Source: Anthostomella pinea
Lineage: Eukaryota; Ascomycota; Sordariomycetes; Xylariales; Xylariaceae
Length of the DNA: 64,000 nt
Direction: 5' to 3'
NCBI GenBank assembly: GCA_963556695.1
Contig: CAUWAG010000018.1
Span: 2,666,001 to 2,730,000 of the forward strand
The notes below the pieces were generated by a model, which was given only the letters and a program-made list of their open reading frames with translations, was not told where the DNA came from and searched no databases. The position numbers and the translations under genes are program-made. Shown piece after piece: positions 31,309-43,581 of the stretch (positions are counted from its first letter, which is position 1; every line of letters starts with the position of its first letter).

Positions 31309-33729
31309 ATGGTTCAGTCAGCCGTTTTGGGTTTCCCCCGCATGGGTGTAAACCGTGACCTGAAGAAGGCCACCGAAGCCTGTGAGTACCTACTCTACAA
31401 CGACTATAGTGCACATCGCTGACCCGAGACTCGAAGACTGGGCTGGCAAGCTGTCCCAGGATGACCTCCTCGCCGAGGCCAAGCGCCTCCGTCTCGCACA
31501 CTGGAAGATCCAGAAGGATGCTGGTGTCGACATCATCCCGAGCAACGACTTTGCTCTGTACGACCACGTCCTTTCCCACATTCAGGACTTCGGTGTAAGT
31601 CAACTCAACCTCTAGCCCCCTTGCAATTCGACCTCGTGCTGACATTAGCTTCTGCACAGGCTGCTCCCGAGCGTTACACAAGCTCCAACCTGAACCCTGT
31701 CGATGAATACTTCGCCATGGGCCGTGGCCACCAGAAGGGTGGCGTCGATGTCCCCAGTTTGGAGATGGTGAAGTGGTTTGACTCAAACTACCACTACGTC
31801 AAGCCCACTCTGCAAGACAGCCAGACCTTCAAGCTCAGCTCCAGCCCCAAGGCTGTTGCCGACTTTGTCGAGGCCAAGGAGGCTGGCATCAGCACCCGAC
31901 CCGTCCTGGTTGGCCCCGTGTCATTCCTCACCCTGGGCAAAGCCGACCGTGGCCAGAGCGTCGACCCCATTGACCTCCTCGAGAAGCTGCTGCCTGTCTA
32001 CGAGGAGCTCCTCGTCAAGCTGAAAGAGGCTGGTGCCGAGACCGTCCAGATTGACGAGCCTATTCTCGTCTTCGATCTTCCCTCCAAGAGCAAGGATGCT
32101 TTCAAGCCTACCTACCAGAAGTTTGCCAGCCTCGGTGACAAGATCCCGAAGCTCGTCTTCACCACTTACTTTGGTGATATCGTTCACAACCTCGACCTTG
32201 TGCCCAAGGATATCTACGCCGTCCACGTTGACCTGGTCCGCAACCCAGAGCAGCTGGACACCGTGCTGGGCTCTCTTGGCCCCAATACCATCCTCTCTGC
32301 TGGTGTTGTTGATGGCCGCAACATCTGGAAGACCAACATGAAGCGTGCTATCGAGACCGTCGAGGCCGCCGTCCAGAAGCTGGGCAAGGAGCGCGTTGTC
32401 GTCGCCACCTCCAGCTCTCTCCTCCACACTCCCCACACGCTTGCCAGCGAGAAGAAGCTGGATGCCGAGATCGCCGACTGGTTCTCGTTTGCCTCTGAGA
32501 AGGCTGTCGAGATTGCTATCATTGCCAAGGCCGTGACTGAGGGTCCTGCGGCTGTCCGGGAAGCTCTCGAGGCTAACGCCAAGTCCATGAACGCTCGTGC
32601 AACCTCGAAGCGCACCAACAACCCTCAGGTCAAGGACAGACAGTCCAAGATCCAAGCCTCAGATTACAACCGCAAATCCGAGTTCCCCACGAGAATCTCC
32701 CAGCAAGAGCAGAAGCTCAAGCTTCCCCTCTTCCCTACCACCACCATCGGTTCTTTCCCCCAGACCAAGGAGATCCGGATACAGCGGAGCAAGTTCACCA
32801 AAGGTGAGATCACCGAGGCCCAGTACGACAAGTTCATTGAGCAGGAGATCGACATGAACGTCAAGATCCAAGACGAGCTTGACCTCGATGTCTACGTCCA
32901 CGGTGAGCCTGAGCGTAACGACATGGTGCAGTACTTCGGTGAGCGCCTGGACGGCTATGCATTCACCACTCATGCCTGGGTTCAGAGTTACGGCTCTCGC
33001 TGTGTCCGACCCCCCATCGTCGTCGGTGACATCTCTCGCCCGGCCCCCATGACTGTCAAGGAGTCCAAGTACGCCGTGTCCGTGTCCAAGAAGCCCATGA
33101 AGGGTATGTTGACTGGCCCGGTCACCTGCCTCCGATGGTCGTTCCCTCGTGACGATGTCCACCAGTCCGTCCAGGCTGAGCAGCTTGCTCTCGCTCTGCG
33201 TGACGAGGTCGTCGACCTTGAGAAGGCCGGTGTCGACGTTATCCAGGTCGATGAGCCCGCGCTCCGTGAGGGTCTGCCCCTACGAGCGGGCAAGGATCGA
33301 GACGCGTATCTTGACTGGGCCGTTAAGGCCTTCAAGCTCTCGACCGTCGGTGTTGAGGACTCGACTCAGATCCACTCGCATTTCTGCTACTCGGAATTCC
33401 AGGACTTCTTCCACGCCATTGCCGCTCTTGACGCCGACGTGCTGTCCATTGAGAACAGCAAGTCTGACGCCAAGCTGTTGAGCGTCTTCGTGGACTCTGC
33501 CTACCCGCGCCACATCGGCCCTGGTGTCTACGACATCCACTCCCCGCGTGTTCCCAGCGAGCAGGAGATTAAGGACCGCATCGAGGAGATGCTGCAGTAC
33601 CTCAAGCCCGAGCAGCTCTGGATTGACCCCGACTGCGGTCTCAAGACACGACAGTGGAAGGAGACCAAGGAGGCTTTGGTCAACATGGTCAACGCCGCCA
33701 AGTTCTTCCGCGCCAAGTACGCCAAATAA
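31309..33729 (+). CDS. met6: Cobalamin-independent methionine synthase
   Basis: Three exons (31309-31381, 31437-31594, 31660-33729) with introns of 55 and 65 nt (GTGAGT...GAAG with a CTGAC branch; GTAAGT...CACAG) give 766 residues, the usual length. It transfers the methyl group of methyltetrahydrofolate polyglutamate to homocysteine in the cytosol. The N-terminal LGFPRMGVNRDLKKATEA and the folate-site blocks are present. The C-terminal catalytic half shows TTIGSFPQT, QVDEPALREGLPLR and the zinc ligands in HSHFCYSEF and DPDCGLKTR. All splice junctions preserve the reading frame. Codon use is biased to C-ending codons, as in highly expressed genes. Confidence 0.97.
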
Positions 33730-36700
33730 AAGGCGTTAGTGATACCATGACTTCGACGATGGTGGGGTGTGTGCGGGTGAAGTAGGGGACGTATTTCCTT
33801 ACAGTCTGCTTTTCTTCATATAATCTGTTGCATGATGGCCCCGGGCATGGCATCTGGCATCGATTTCAACATCGGCGTTTCTCGCAGGCGTGGGTTTCAT
33901 GAAAAAGGGGATCTATACCAAAATGTGCTACAAGCAGGCGGGAAACAGGAGCATTCAACACAGCATACAAAGGGGCAGGGAAAGACACTTGATACCACGG
34001 TCCATCAACCGGACCTGGGGAGCGAACAGGCGTTTACTGGAATTTGATTCGCATCTTCCGTATGGCAGCCGACTGGTCGCCATCCATGTAGAAGTAGTAG
34101 TAGCAGCAGCAGCAGCAGAGCCCTTCAACCGGGCGTTGATCATGAAGGAGAATGAATCTTTTTGGAAATGGTTACCTTCGAGGTGGCCAATCCATACGAG
34201 AACCTGCGTTCCGAGCATTATGATTGTGAGATTTGCATGCGTACGAGGGTGACTTGAGTCTAATGAAGCGTCCGCCGAGGTTTTGTGCAATTCCATCTCC
34301 GTGGTTCGTGTAGAATGGGACGATTCCACGGGCCCGACAACGGGTAGACCCATTCTCTCGGGACCATAGGTATTGCATCGGGGCGCACACGAGATCCTAA
34401 TGGAAGGCCTCAATTAAAGTAATCAGGGTATGTCATGCTTCCTTCGAATTCACACAATTGTTCGGCTATTCGGCTGCAGGAGGGAGGCTCTGGAAAATAG
34501 CAAGCCGAGCTACCTAATCTTGGTCGGACATTCTATGCGCCGGCCGTAAATTGGAAGATGAACTCAATTATATAAATACTCCCCAGGATCTATTATGGAC
34601 CATGGTGAGACGAGATGGATGAACGATGCGAGGTCTGGACCATTGCAATCATTGTGAAACGAACGAGCAAGGCTCTGGCGGCGTTATATTTGCGTTTGCA
34701 AGGAGGGGGGGTGGCTGTTCCTTTTGATGAAACAGGGTTTGGCCAGGTTTGTGTTCTCAGTTCTGGATGGTGGCTCGGTGGACTGTCAGACTGTAATCTT
34801 CTGCAAATTGATGGGACTACTTGCTTTCCTTTGGCTTTACTTGGATTACGAGCTTGGCTCATAAAGTAATAATAAGGTATTTGCTTTCCGAGGACTTGCC
34901 TTGCTTTCCGAGGGTCGCCCAGTCGGCCAGCGGCTGCGGTCCCTGATTTCTTCTACGAGGTAGGATTCCTGACGAATGAGAAGCGGGCGCTACGGGATAG
35001 TGAAACCCCGACGTCCGCGCGGGAGCCCCCTTCTGTCAGTTCTGCCCATTGCCTGATTTCCCGCTCTAGCGCCGTCTTGTCTCTACTTTAATTTTCGGTG
35101 CCAGGAATTGCAGGCGGGGAAAAGCCAGGCTCGGTCGGTCGCCAGGGCCGCCAACTAACCTCGACAGCTCGACTCCTTGCTCTTGGCCCTTGGGGTGATA
35201 TTATCGCTGCATTAATTTCCATGACCGCTCTTCGACGAGACATCCTGGTTTCATTCACCCCCGTCTCCCTGCTGGCTGGGACAGATCGGACGACCATTCA
35301 TGCCTTTTGGCAAGTGTCAGATTGCGAGAACTGATGGGTCGAGCAATCGCCTACCTACCTAGAGCTACTTGCCTATCCACACTTCATGGTGTCAGGATCA
35401 AGTGAATGAATGATACTACCGTCACGGTCTATCGACTCTCGTTGGGCTCAACCTCACCGCCAGGAAACGAGGCGAGGCAAGGGCGAGACACGACGGGAGG
35501 CGGACATGTGGCAGGCGGTGCCACACGAATGTCCGTTGGCACGAGAACGTGGGCGCCGAGTGATTTTGTATGACAGGGCGAGACAGAGTTCAATTCGCTC
35601 AACTGGAACAGACGTCCAGTGCGACGCGACAGGACAGCTTCTGACGCCTGAGCTGAAAAAAAACAAAAAAACACCTCATTCATGGTGAATTTCCGACGAA
35701 CCAGACTTCATGACGCTTCCAACAAGACGGACCCGACTTGCGACGATGCCCTCAGACGGGTCTACATGCTTCCGAGGACGGCCTTTTTATTATTCGCGCA
35801 TCTGGGACGCAAGCGCGACCGAGATGCCGACGGCGGTCTTCCTTTCTTTTCAGCTGGCGGAGTCGCGCATTCCAACCGATCGATTCCACCACAGCTGCAC
35901 AGCTGCAGTCAGCCCCGAGAACAGGGCTACGAAAATTGAAAATTGAAAATCTGTGCGTCCTGAGTCCTGAGTCCTGAGCCCTGACCGCTGATGGGATAAG
36001 TACGGTACCTACGTTACGAGAAGCCTACTACTGGCACGGCTCTGTGCATTTATCTCCTGCAATCTGCATTCCCACTCCTCCAGGAGCCTACTTGCCTGGC
36101 TAGCCTGGGCCAGAGGAGCATTTGACATTGGACGATCCATCGTCGTGTGGACAAGGCGAGCCGCTTCCCCAGTTGACAGTTCTACTTTCACAGTATGGCT
36201 CATCCTGATCTGTAATAAACTTTCGTCCCTAGCTTTCGGGCCTTGCCGTTTGGGTACGACAGGACAGACGCTTATGTACGGCGGCAAGCGGTACGAAGCC
36301 AGCGCAAACGACGGCGGGCGACCATGTCCTCGTCGGCGTGCTAATGGCGTGGTGTGCAATCTCACTGGCCGGGAGAACTGTTGTGACAGTCTGGCAGATC
36401 CTGTTTAGCCACCGCCAATTCCCCATTGGCCGGCGTTGTCGTTTCACGGCGCTGTACCTGCATCGACCCGACAGGGGCCCGCGCTCGCGTTGAATTGAGG
36501 CGTGGGGCTCAGGGGCTGCCGTCTGGCCCGTCTCTCGCCTGGTCCTCGTCGTCTTCTTCCCAGTTCGGCCTGGTCCCCCGGCAGGGTGCCAGCTCTCACA
36601 CCCACATCCCCGGTGAGAACCCATCAGGAAGTCGACGGTGGAGTCACAGCACTCCTGCGATTAGATTATTGCCATGGTTCTCTCTGCTGGTGGAGGCTGT

Positions 36701-37127
36701 GCCCAACAAGCAGACCCCCGCCTCCCCCGACCTGTAAAAGGGCTCGTCCTCCAAGCTGCGAAGCCTCTCTTTTCCCCTTTCCCTCTCACCTCTTGCGTGT
36801 CACCCTCTTTTCGAGTCTATCTCACAGTCCCTCTTTTTCTTCGACCTCGTCGTCCTCCACATTCCTGCATTGCTAGCAGTGTTCAATTCTACACACATCC
36901 TTCTTTACCAACGGCAACTGTGTCTGCTCAGCCTTCGCGGAATCGACTTTCGCTCACTCACCAACACTGTATTGCATCTTGCAACCGTCCACTCTTTCGA
37001 CGACAAACGAAGTACCTTCTCCATCCGAGATCAGACCATCAGGAAAAGAAACCGCAGACTTGATCACGAGTCTAACGTTCAGCAACTTGCCAATTATACC
37101 GAGACCTTGTCCAAATAAACCATCAAA
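33730..37127. other. Long intergenic region (3.4 kb), no gene recognised
   Basis: No ORF here has motif support. The stretch includes a GTA/GCA microsatellite near 34092-34120, poly-purine runs, and a (TCCTGAG)n short tandem near 35958-35985. The 37128 gene has a long T/C-rich upstream region from about 36760, suggesting a long 5' leader. It may be a regulatory region for the secreted protein gene or a decayed transposon area. Confidence 0.45.
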
Positions 37128-38201
37128 ATGAAGTCCGCTACCGTTGCCTTCGGCCTTTTCGCCGGCCTAGCTTCCGCGAACTCCTTCCACCCCCGCCACT
37201 TCCACGGACCCTACGTGCGACGCAATGAGACCGCTACCGCTTCTGCCGCTGCTCAGACCACCCTGACCGTCGACATCACCCAAGTCGTGACCATCACCTC
37301 GTGCGCCCCTACCGTCACCAACTGCCCGGCGCGCGCCACCGGTGTCAACGGCACTGCCGCTGCTACCGCCCCGGCCGTTGTCACTGAGGTTGTTCATCTG
37401 ACCACCACCGTCTGCCCCGTCAGCGAGGTTGCTGCCATCTCCAGCTCCATGGTGGCTGCCCACAGCAGCGGCCTGCTCCCCGGCTCAACCGAAACTGCCC
37501 CCGCTACCTCCGACAGCCCTGTCCAGACTGGCGTCTCCGTCGTCCCCTCGTACAGCACCGGTGAATCTACCCTCACCATGACCGTTGGCCCTGAGAGCTC
37601 CCGCACCGTGATCACCACCACCATGCAATCCACCTACACTGAGATGATCACCGTCACCGCTGTTCCTGTCTCTGCGGGCAGCGACGTCACCACTGGGTCG
37701 GGCACCACTACCACCACCATGACCTCCACTGGCACCCGTACTATCACCATTGCTGGGTCCGGATCTACCACCTCGGTCAGCCCCGCTGGTACCGAATCCG
37801 GTTCCCCCGCTGGCTCATCTGACTCTCCCTCTGTGTCTGACGCAGCTGTATCTGATGCCGCTGTCTCAGGCTCCTCTGGCGCGGACTCCGGCGACTGTGT
37901 CGCTACCACCGTCACTGTCACGGAGACTGCTCCTGCCAGCACTGTCTACATCACTGCCGCTGCACCCACTGCCACTGGCATCAACGAAGTTGCGTCTTCC
38001 ACCGCTGTCGCCGCTGAGCCCACTGCCACCGGCGAGGGCGATGAGAGTGATGATGAGGATGACTGCCCCCCTGAGGAGACTGGCGACGTCACCGTCACCG
38101 CCACTGCCTCCGTTGTCCCCTACCCCAGCGGCAACGGCACCGTCTCTGCCCTCCCTGCAGGCACTGGCGCTCCCCTGCGCAAGTACAGCCTCAACTACTA
38201 A
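37128..38201 (+). CDS. Secreted Ser/Thr-rich mucin-like cell-surface protein
   Basis: One exon of 357 residues with a signal peptide (MKSATVAFGLFAGLASA) and a probable Kex-like RR near residue 31. The body is a low-complexity Ser/Thr/Ala/Val sequence, with VVHLTTTVCPVSE, a motif common in fungal cell-wall adhesin-like proteins, repeated TTTMT tracts suited to O-mannosylation, and an acidic DESDDEDDCPPEE stretch. The few cysteines could stabilise the N-terminal part. The C-terminus (LRKYSLNY) lacks a clear GPI signal, so it is probably released or wall-bound by other means. No enzyme domain is visible. Confidence 0.75.
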   Translation: MKSATVAFGLFAGLASANSFHPRHFHGPYVRRNETATASAAAQTTLTVDITQVVTITSCAPTVTNCPARATGVNGTAAATAPAVVTEVVHLTTTVCPVSEVAAISSSMVAAHSSGLLPGSTETAPATSDSPVQTGVSVVPSYSTGESTLTMTVGPESSRTVITTTMQSTYTEMITVTAVPVSAGSDVTTGSGTTTTTMTSTGTRTITIAGSGSTTSVSPAGTESGSPAGSSDSPSVSDAAVSDAAVSGSSGADSGDCVATTVTVTETAPASTVYITAAAPTATGINEVASSTAVAAEPTATGEGDESDDEDDCPPEETGDVTVTATASVVPYPSGNGTVSALPAGTGAPLRKYSLNY

Positions 38202-39292
38202 GGCATATCTATCCACTCGGAACACTGAAACTTCTCTTCTGTACTATACCCCGACTGCCACGTAGCATAAAGACCACGACTGCCATGATTCTCTCTACGA
38301 CAAGCACAAACACACCGCGAGCCAGCAAGCAAGCATGAACATACTTATACCCCCAAAAGCAAGCGAGCGAAGCACACATCATCATCGATCATTTGCACTT
38401 TTCGGTGGGCGGCCAGGGGCCTGGGCCGGAGTTGTTGGATAGACCAATCGAAGATTCAATCTGATAGGGGAGGGAGGGGACAGTCAGCCTAGCCGTGCAG
38501 CACCAGCTTAGAACAAAACATATTTTTTGGCTTTTTTTTATTCTTCTACTTCAAGCGTCTTTGCATTTGCCCAACCTCTTCTTTCCCTCTACTCTGCCAC
38601 ATCCCTTGGCTGGTGCTGGACCCTTCCCTTTCTGGCTCCCATTTGGGTAGCAACTCACTGCTTCGCCTGCTGAGTGAGATGTGGCCTGGGAAGGAGTTCG
38701 ATAGCTGGATATGATGGGGCTAATGAGATGGGAAATGCTGTGGGTGGGCTGGTTCGTGTGATTGTCGTATACCTTCGATTCTTAGTGTATGTAGGCAGGG
38801 GTTTTGGTGAATGGATATTTTGACTGGTGCTACTGTAATTGCTTGATGCTATGTGTGTGTGACTGTCTCAACCCGCCTATTTCTCATGCCCTCATGAAGC
38901 CTTTTTGCTATCTAATACCCTGTAACCATTACCAACCCAAGCTACCTGAGGCGAAGACCCTGAACGGGAAGTAACTTGCTTCTATGTCGCCACCGCATGA
39001 TACTGCGCTTCGGGTACGGCCCTGTGCCCGACCTCTACTCGGTACGTGAGCGCTGAGACTTGAACCATTGAGGTTATTGCCTCGAAGGAGTCTGCCTGTC
39101 TTGATGTATGTGAAAGATACCAAAGTACCATCGTCTTTGACCGAAATCCCGGGGAAGCGGGTAGCTTAGTGCCACTTTTGATCTGAGGGTTGATACATAT
39201 ACCCGGCATACACACGGCAACAGGTTTGGGTTTCTGTCAGCGGTTGCTTTTGCCCAAACTACCGTACCTTGGTCCTACAAGAGGAACGGGAG
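38202..39292. other. Intergenic, no gene recognised
   Basis: 1.1 kb downstream of the mucin-like gene with T-rich runs at 38520-38540; nothing supported. Confidence 0.5.
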
Positions 39293-39621
39293 ATGCGTGA
39301 CCAAGTCACGTCAAAGACATGGCGAAACCCGCCACTTTGCTGTGTCGTCGCCCCCACGGAGCAGGACTTCAAGAATGGAGGTTCTGGCTGGAAGGTGAAT
39401 ACTCCTCTTTTCGTTCGCGTTCAATCAAAAAACACAGCCGATGAAGATGGTTGTAGGCGTTGACTGCCGGCAACCCCGTGCTTGGAGGCATCATCAAATC
39501 ACTCCAGGAGAGATCTGATGTCTGGGGAGGTGCGAAGATTGACAAGGTCAAAGCCATTGTCTCGAAGTACGCGTTCAGTAAACAGGCGGATATTAAATAC
39601 GTGACGTACCTCAAGCGATGA
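39293..39621 (+). CDS. Small two-exon protein of unknown function
   Basis: Exon 1 (39293-39394, from MRDQVTSKTWRN) and exon 2 (39457-39621) join at phase 0 across a 62-nt intron with GTGAAT donor and TTGTAG acceptor. The result is 88 residues and includes VVAPTEQDFKNGGSGWK then ALTAGNPVLGGIIKSLQER and KIDKVKAIVSKYAFSKQADI. The sense across the junction is smooth, which supports the splice. An alternative start at ATG 39320 (MAKPATLLC) lies in another frame and would need a one-base change. No domain is recognised; the sequence resembles compact fungal secreted or stress proteins, but nothing more can be said. Confidence 0.5.
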
Positions 39622-40033
39622 GCGTAAATTTGTTCGATGTGTTGGTTAGCTGGAAGGGTCCAAAGACCGTTGAGAGTGTCGTGTTGAATAGCCAGCCGTC
39701 GAGATAGATGTTGGACGTGAATTTAATGACTAGAGGATCTCCAAGACCCGGGTATGCAATATACCATCGTCTATCCCCGTTACTGTAAAAATAATACAAC
39801 TAACTCCAAGGCCCTTGAACACTACGAGACCTCAAGAGGAGATACCGGAATGAACGGCTGTGTTAGATGACACTCCCATAGAGATACGTTTGACTCTCCG
39901 GCAGCACCTTACGTTGCAATGACTCCAGTCAGGACTATATACAATGTTTAGATTTCTTCTTACCACCTATCTGCTGGGGCGGTCGAGAATTAAGGCGCAA
40001 CATTTTTTCGTCTCAGTACCCTCAGATACGTTG
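39622..40033. other. Intergenic, no gene recognised
   Basis: About 400 bases with no supported gene. Confidence 0.5.
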
Positions 40034-41257
40034 TCAAGGCTCCTCCTCTCTAGCCGAAGGCTGCTCGAGTGCAAGCATGCGGTCTGCGGATTTGATAGCA
40101 AGTTCTCTCACATCCCAAGGAAGCTGGTCATTATGAGCTTCCTGGTCGAATCGTCGGCGCCAGAAGTTCCATTGGACCAGGGCAATGGGATCGCCCTGGC
40201 GGAACCAAGGCAGTTGTTCCCCTCTGGAGCTCACGTCGACCGCTTTCACGTGGTGACCCCCATCAGAGTCGCCATTGTCCTTACACTCCTTGTACATGCA
40301 CTCCCCCGCCAGGAGCATCCATACTGCAGCAACAGTCACATAAAGTTCCAGTTTCAGCGGGTAGGGAGCGTTGTGGTGTAGATTGTGGTCTTCATTCTCG
40401 CCATACTCGAGCGCCTGGCACGCGGCGCGAACCCCGTATGATCGAAAATCAGCAAGTCCATTCGCAGTCACGCGGGCGATGAAGGCATTGACGTTGGTCC
40501 AAGCGTGCTGCTCCGGGACTGTCCAGCCGGCGGCAACGCCGCAGCAGTCGTTCCACGCCTCACAGGCACTCGGGCCCAGCATCAGGAGGTCAGACCACAC
40601 CTTGCCCGTTTCCCAAATCCAGTCCCTCCGCAATGCGACTGTCACGCGAGGCGGCTGAGGTGGATCCGGCCGGGCCTTGAGGGCTTTGACGAGGTCGAGC
40701 AGCTTTCCCTCCCGAGCGGTGTCGGTCCATGGGATGCGCTTTGCCGCGTGCAAGACGCCGTACCAGAGCTCCCACAGCTGCCCTTCCGTGCTCGGCAAGT
40801 TGCGGATCTCTTCACTGGGCTCGGGGAAGTCTTCTTCTGGTCCCCACATCTGGAGGGCCTTCTCTGGGTCGTGGTATTTGCGTTGATTACGGGCGCTGCG
40901 CTCGGCGGCGTGCAGTTGACGTCCGTGGTTCGCGGTGGAGTAGGCCTCGTCGATAGGATCGGCCAACTTGGCCACAGTTGCTTCAACGCTCGCATGGCCG
41001 GCCAGATATGCGTCGATAGCTGTCGTGTCAGCCTTGAAGTTGTGCCGCACATCGGCGATGGCATCGATCTTGGCTAGCTCGTCCAACTGGTCGTCTTTGA
41101 CGATCAGGTCCACCTTCTCTTCCTCTTCCTTGGCCAGCCGTTGCCTTCTGGTCAGGCCATCGGATCCGACTTCTTCAACGAATGAAGACTCCGAGTCTGA
41201 GTCCGAGTCTGAGTCGATGCTCGACGCCGGGTTGCTGGCGTGCGCTTCGTCCGTCAT
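40034..41257 (-). CDS. DUF3632-family protein
   Basis: An intronless frame of 407 residues starts at ATG 41257. An N-terminal acidic Ser/Asp tract (SSIDSDSDSDSESSF) is followed by a coiled-coil-like region and then the family block: LWELWYGVLHAAKRIPWTD, KLLDLVKALKARPDPPQPP, WSDLLMLGPSACEAWNDC and WTNVNAFIARVTANGLADF. This order matches the fungal DUF3632 family, known only from ascomycetes and uncharacterised. Probably soluble. The pyrimidine-rich DNA upstream of 41257 is its promoter. Confidence 0.8.
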   Translation of the reverse strand: MTDEAHASNPASSIDSDSDSDSESSFVEEVGSDGLTRRQRLAKEEEEKVDLIVKDDQLDELAKIDAIADVRHNFKADTTAIDAYLAGHASVEATVAKLADPIDEAYSTANHGRQLHAAERSARNQRKYHDPEKALQMWGPEEDFPEPSEEIRNLPSTEGQLWELWYGVLHAAKRIPWTDTAREGKLLDLVKALKARPDPPQPPRVTVALRRDWIWETGKVWSDLLMLGPSACEAWNDCCGVAAGWTVPEQHAWTNVNAFIARVTANGLADFRSYGVRAACQALEYGENEDHNLHHNAPYPLKLELYVTVAAVWMLLAGECMYKECKDNGDSDGGHHVKAVDVSSRGEQLPWFRQGDPIALVQWNFWRRRFDQEAHNDQLPWDVRELAIKSADRMLALEQPSAREEEP

Positions 41258-41690
41258 TCTCGCTCCACTGCAGCGTGACTACACACGGTGGAGGCGTGTT
41301 TTCAGACCTAAGACGACAAGGGAGGTGACGCGAAGAGGCCTAGCGACCGGAAAGAACGTGGTATGAATTAACCAGAGAAAATGTAGATATTCCACTTTGA
41401 CGACGCATCCCAAGCGCGAGTAAAATATAAAGTCCGTCAGGCCAAGGCTAATAGGGACACCGGATGACTCAAGTCGAGCAATATTGTGTGAGTCTCGAGG
41501 CGCAGTCGTCGATCCCGCCGACCCACCGGCAGGGACCAGGTACCTTTTCAGCGGCGACTTTACGACGCCGTTTGAGGGCTTGGGGGGTTGTTAATCAGCA
41601 CGCTGTTGCCCAAAGAATCTCACAATCTCCATCAAGGGTATGCATTCAGAGTCCTGGTCAAGCACGCAAGACATGTAGGCACAGAGCCAT
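41258..41690. other. Intergenic, no gene recognised
   Basis: 433 bases between the DUF3632 start and the dehydrogenase stop; nothing recognised beyond promoter sequence. Confidence 0.5.
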
Positions 41691-42671
41691 CTACTGAAGC
41701 TTATAGAACCCCTCTTTCTTCTGGGTGATTTGCTCGGTCACGGCCGCCTGTACAGCGCTTTCGGGGACCCAGGGCATGATGGCGAACAAGAGCTCGTGCT
41801 TCCAGTATGGATTCAGCTGCACCATCCCCCGACGGACGGCCGAGTCGACGCGCTCAAGCGCCATGCGCGCGTAGTCTTTCGCCAGTATGGAACCCTCAGG
41901 CGCCAGTCCTAGCCGATTGCCTTGCGAGACCACGTCCCCGTCGACGGCGAGGAGCAGACAATCCACGTCCGTCCGTCCAGCGGCGCGCAGCTCCCGACAC
42001 ACACTCGTGCTGAAGCCGGCGTTGTAGGCCTTGGTTGCGCTGTACAGCGACAGCCACGGCATGCCGACGCGGGCGGCCGACGTAACATTCAGGGTCAGCG
42101 AGCGCGAGCTCCGTGACAGCGTGGGCAGCATCAGGCGCGTCATGTGCGTCATGTGCGTCATGAAGCTTGCATTGAGCGCGATGCACCGGTCGATGTCCTC
42201 GCCGTCGTAGGCCGAGAACTCCTTGAACGGGTCGCCGCTGATCGGGATGCTGCCCACGTTGTTGATGAGGATGGCGACGGGCAGCCCGGCCGTGACGGCC
42301 TCGACGCGCTCTGCGAGCTCCGCTGCCGTGAACGTAACGGCGTCGTAGTGCAGCGTGCGGACCTGGGCGCCCGGACGCAGACGCCGCAGCTCGGCGGCGG
42401 ATGCCTCGAGCTCCGGCGCGACGTGCGAGTGGATGATCACGTCGAAGCCGAGGTGCATGAGCTCGGCCGCGTAGGCGTAGCCGATACCGGCCGAGGAGCC
42501 CGTGACGAAGGCCCAATTCGGGGCCGATGGGGATTTGCTCTTGTAGGCGTCCAGCGGATGCGCCGGCAGCCAGAAGTGGAAGGTCAGGAAGCGCGTTATG
42601 TGCCATGTCGCCCACGTGATGGTTGCGGCCCCGACCAGTGAAGGGATCACGAGGTGAAGAGGTGGCGCCAT
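41691..42671 (-). CDS. Short-chain dehydrogenase/reductase, membrane-associated (HSD17B12-like)
   Basis: A single exon of 326 residues. A hydrophobic N-terminal segment (LVIPSLVGAATITWATW) precedes the Rossmann fold: TGSSAGIGYAYAAEL cofactor loop near residue 57, LINNVGS, and catalytic TSAARVGMPWLSLYSATKA with the YSATK Tyr/Lys pair. The layout resembles very-long-chain 3-oxoacyl-CoA reductase/17-beta-HSD type enzymes of the ER. The substrate cannot be stated from sequence. A nine-base tandem triplication encodes MTHMTHMTR near residue 171 (42140-42165), a local oddity that keeps frame. Confidence 0.85.
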   Translation of the reverse strand: MAPPLHLVIPSLVGAATITWATWHITRFLTFHFWLPAHPLDAYKSKSPSAPNWAFVTGSSAGIGYAYAAELMHLGFDVIIHSHVAPELEASAAELRRLRPGAQVRTLHYDAVTFTAAELAERVEAVTAGLPVAILINNVGSIPISGDPFKEFSAYDGEDIDRCIALNASFMTHMTHMTRLMLPTLSRSSRSLTLNVTSAARVGMPWLSLYSATKAYNAGFSTSVCRELRAAGRTDVDCLLLAVDGDVVSQGNRLGLAPEGSILAKDYARMALERVDSAVRRGMVQLNPYWKHELLFAIMPWVPESAVQAAVTEQITQKKEGFYKLQ

Positions 42672-43581
42672 TGCGACGCTGGTTGTACTTTGCTGAAGGT
42701 GCTGCGATGCGCCTGTAGGTTTACTGAGCCTGGTATGGCTTGCGAATGTTGATCAATTCGTTCGACAGCGGCTGATGGCACATGATTTGTAGGTTTCCGT
42801 CTGCTGACTATGCGTTAATATGCAATAAGCAGGATGTCCGCTAAAGGAATAATAGGGTCAGCGCCTTGGTTTCAAGTAACATGTGTTAGTTGCTTTTACG
42901 ACACGCAAATTCATCAGAGGTCACAACATATTAGTATGAAGCCCGATAATACACTGAAATTTCCCATCCATAACAGTCAATCAACTATCAAGTAGTGGCG
43001 CGGGGGAGAAGTAGAAAGAAAGAGAACGATATGAGCTTAAGGACTGCGGCGGCAGGAGCAGCAATAAATAGGAAGAGATATATGAACGGCAAGGCCCTAT
43101 GCATGTTGCAGAAATCTGTCACCTCTGCTCCATGTATCATCCTCCCCAGCACGGCCAGTCGTCAGGTTACTGTTGAATACTGTCGTGTACCTGTGCCGGG
43201 TTAGTCTTGATCGTCTTAATTATAGTGTTGGACCTAGAAAACCCACCAGTTTGCCAGATCCCAAGGCCACAACCCTAGTTTCTATGTGACTGAGGGACCT
43301 GCCATTGGCTCGTCGAGCCAAGCGATCCATTGAGCGTACGCGGGTAGTGCACTTCAATCTCGCCATATGTGTGGTTCTGTGCCTTCTGGCAGGGGTCCAG
43401 AATCGGGGGTGATGATCTGTATTCTGGATGTTCTGCTTGCTGTCTAGAAGGATGGGAGCTCGGCCCATCCAGTAGGTCACTTAAGTACTAAAATACACCA
43501 CAAAGGTACCTTGCCCCTTGGGCAACAATCCCAGGCAACCGACATCATACCAGACAGCTGGAATCAGCTGGATCCACAGTT
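42672..43581. other. Intergenic, no gene recognised
   Basis: 0.9 kb with no supported gene. Confidence 0.5.

Noticed and set aside
38990..39130. A GGTTCAAGTCT stretch on the minus strand resembling a tRNA B-box.
   Set aside because: The flanking bases do not pair into a T-stem and no acceptor stem or A-box is present at the right distance.
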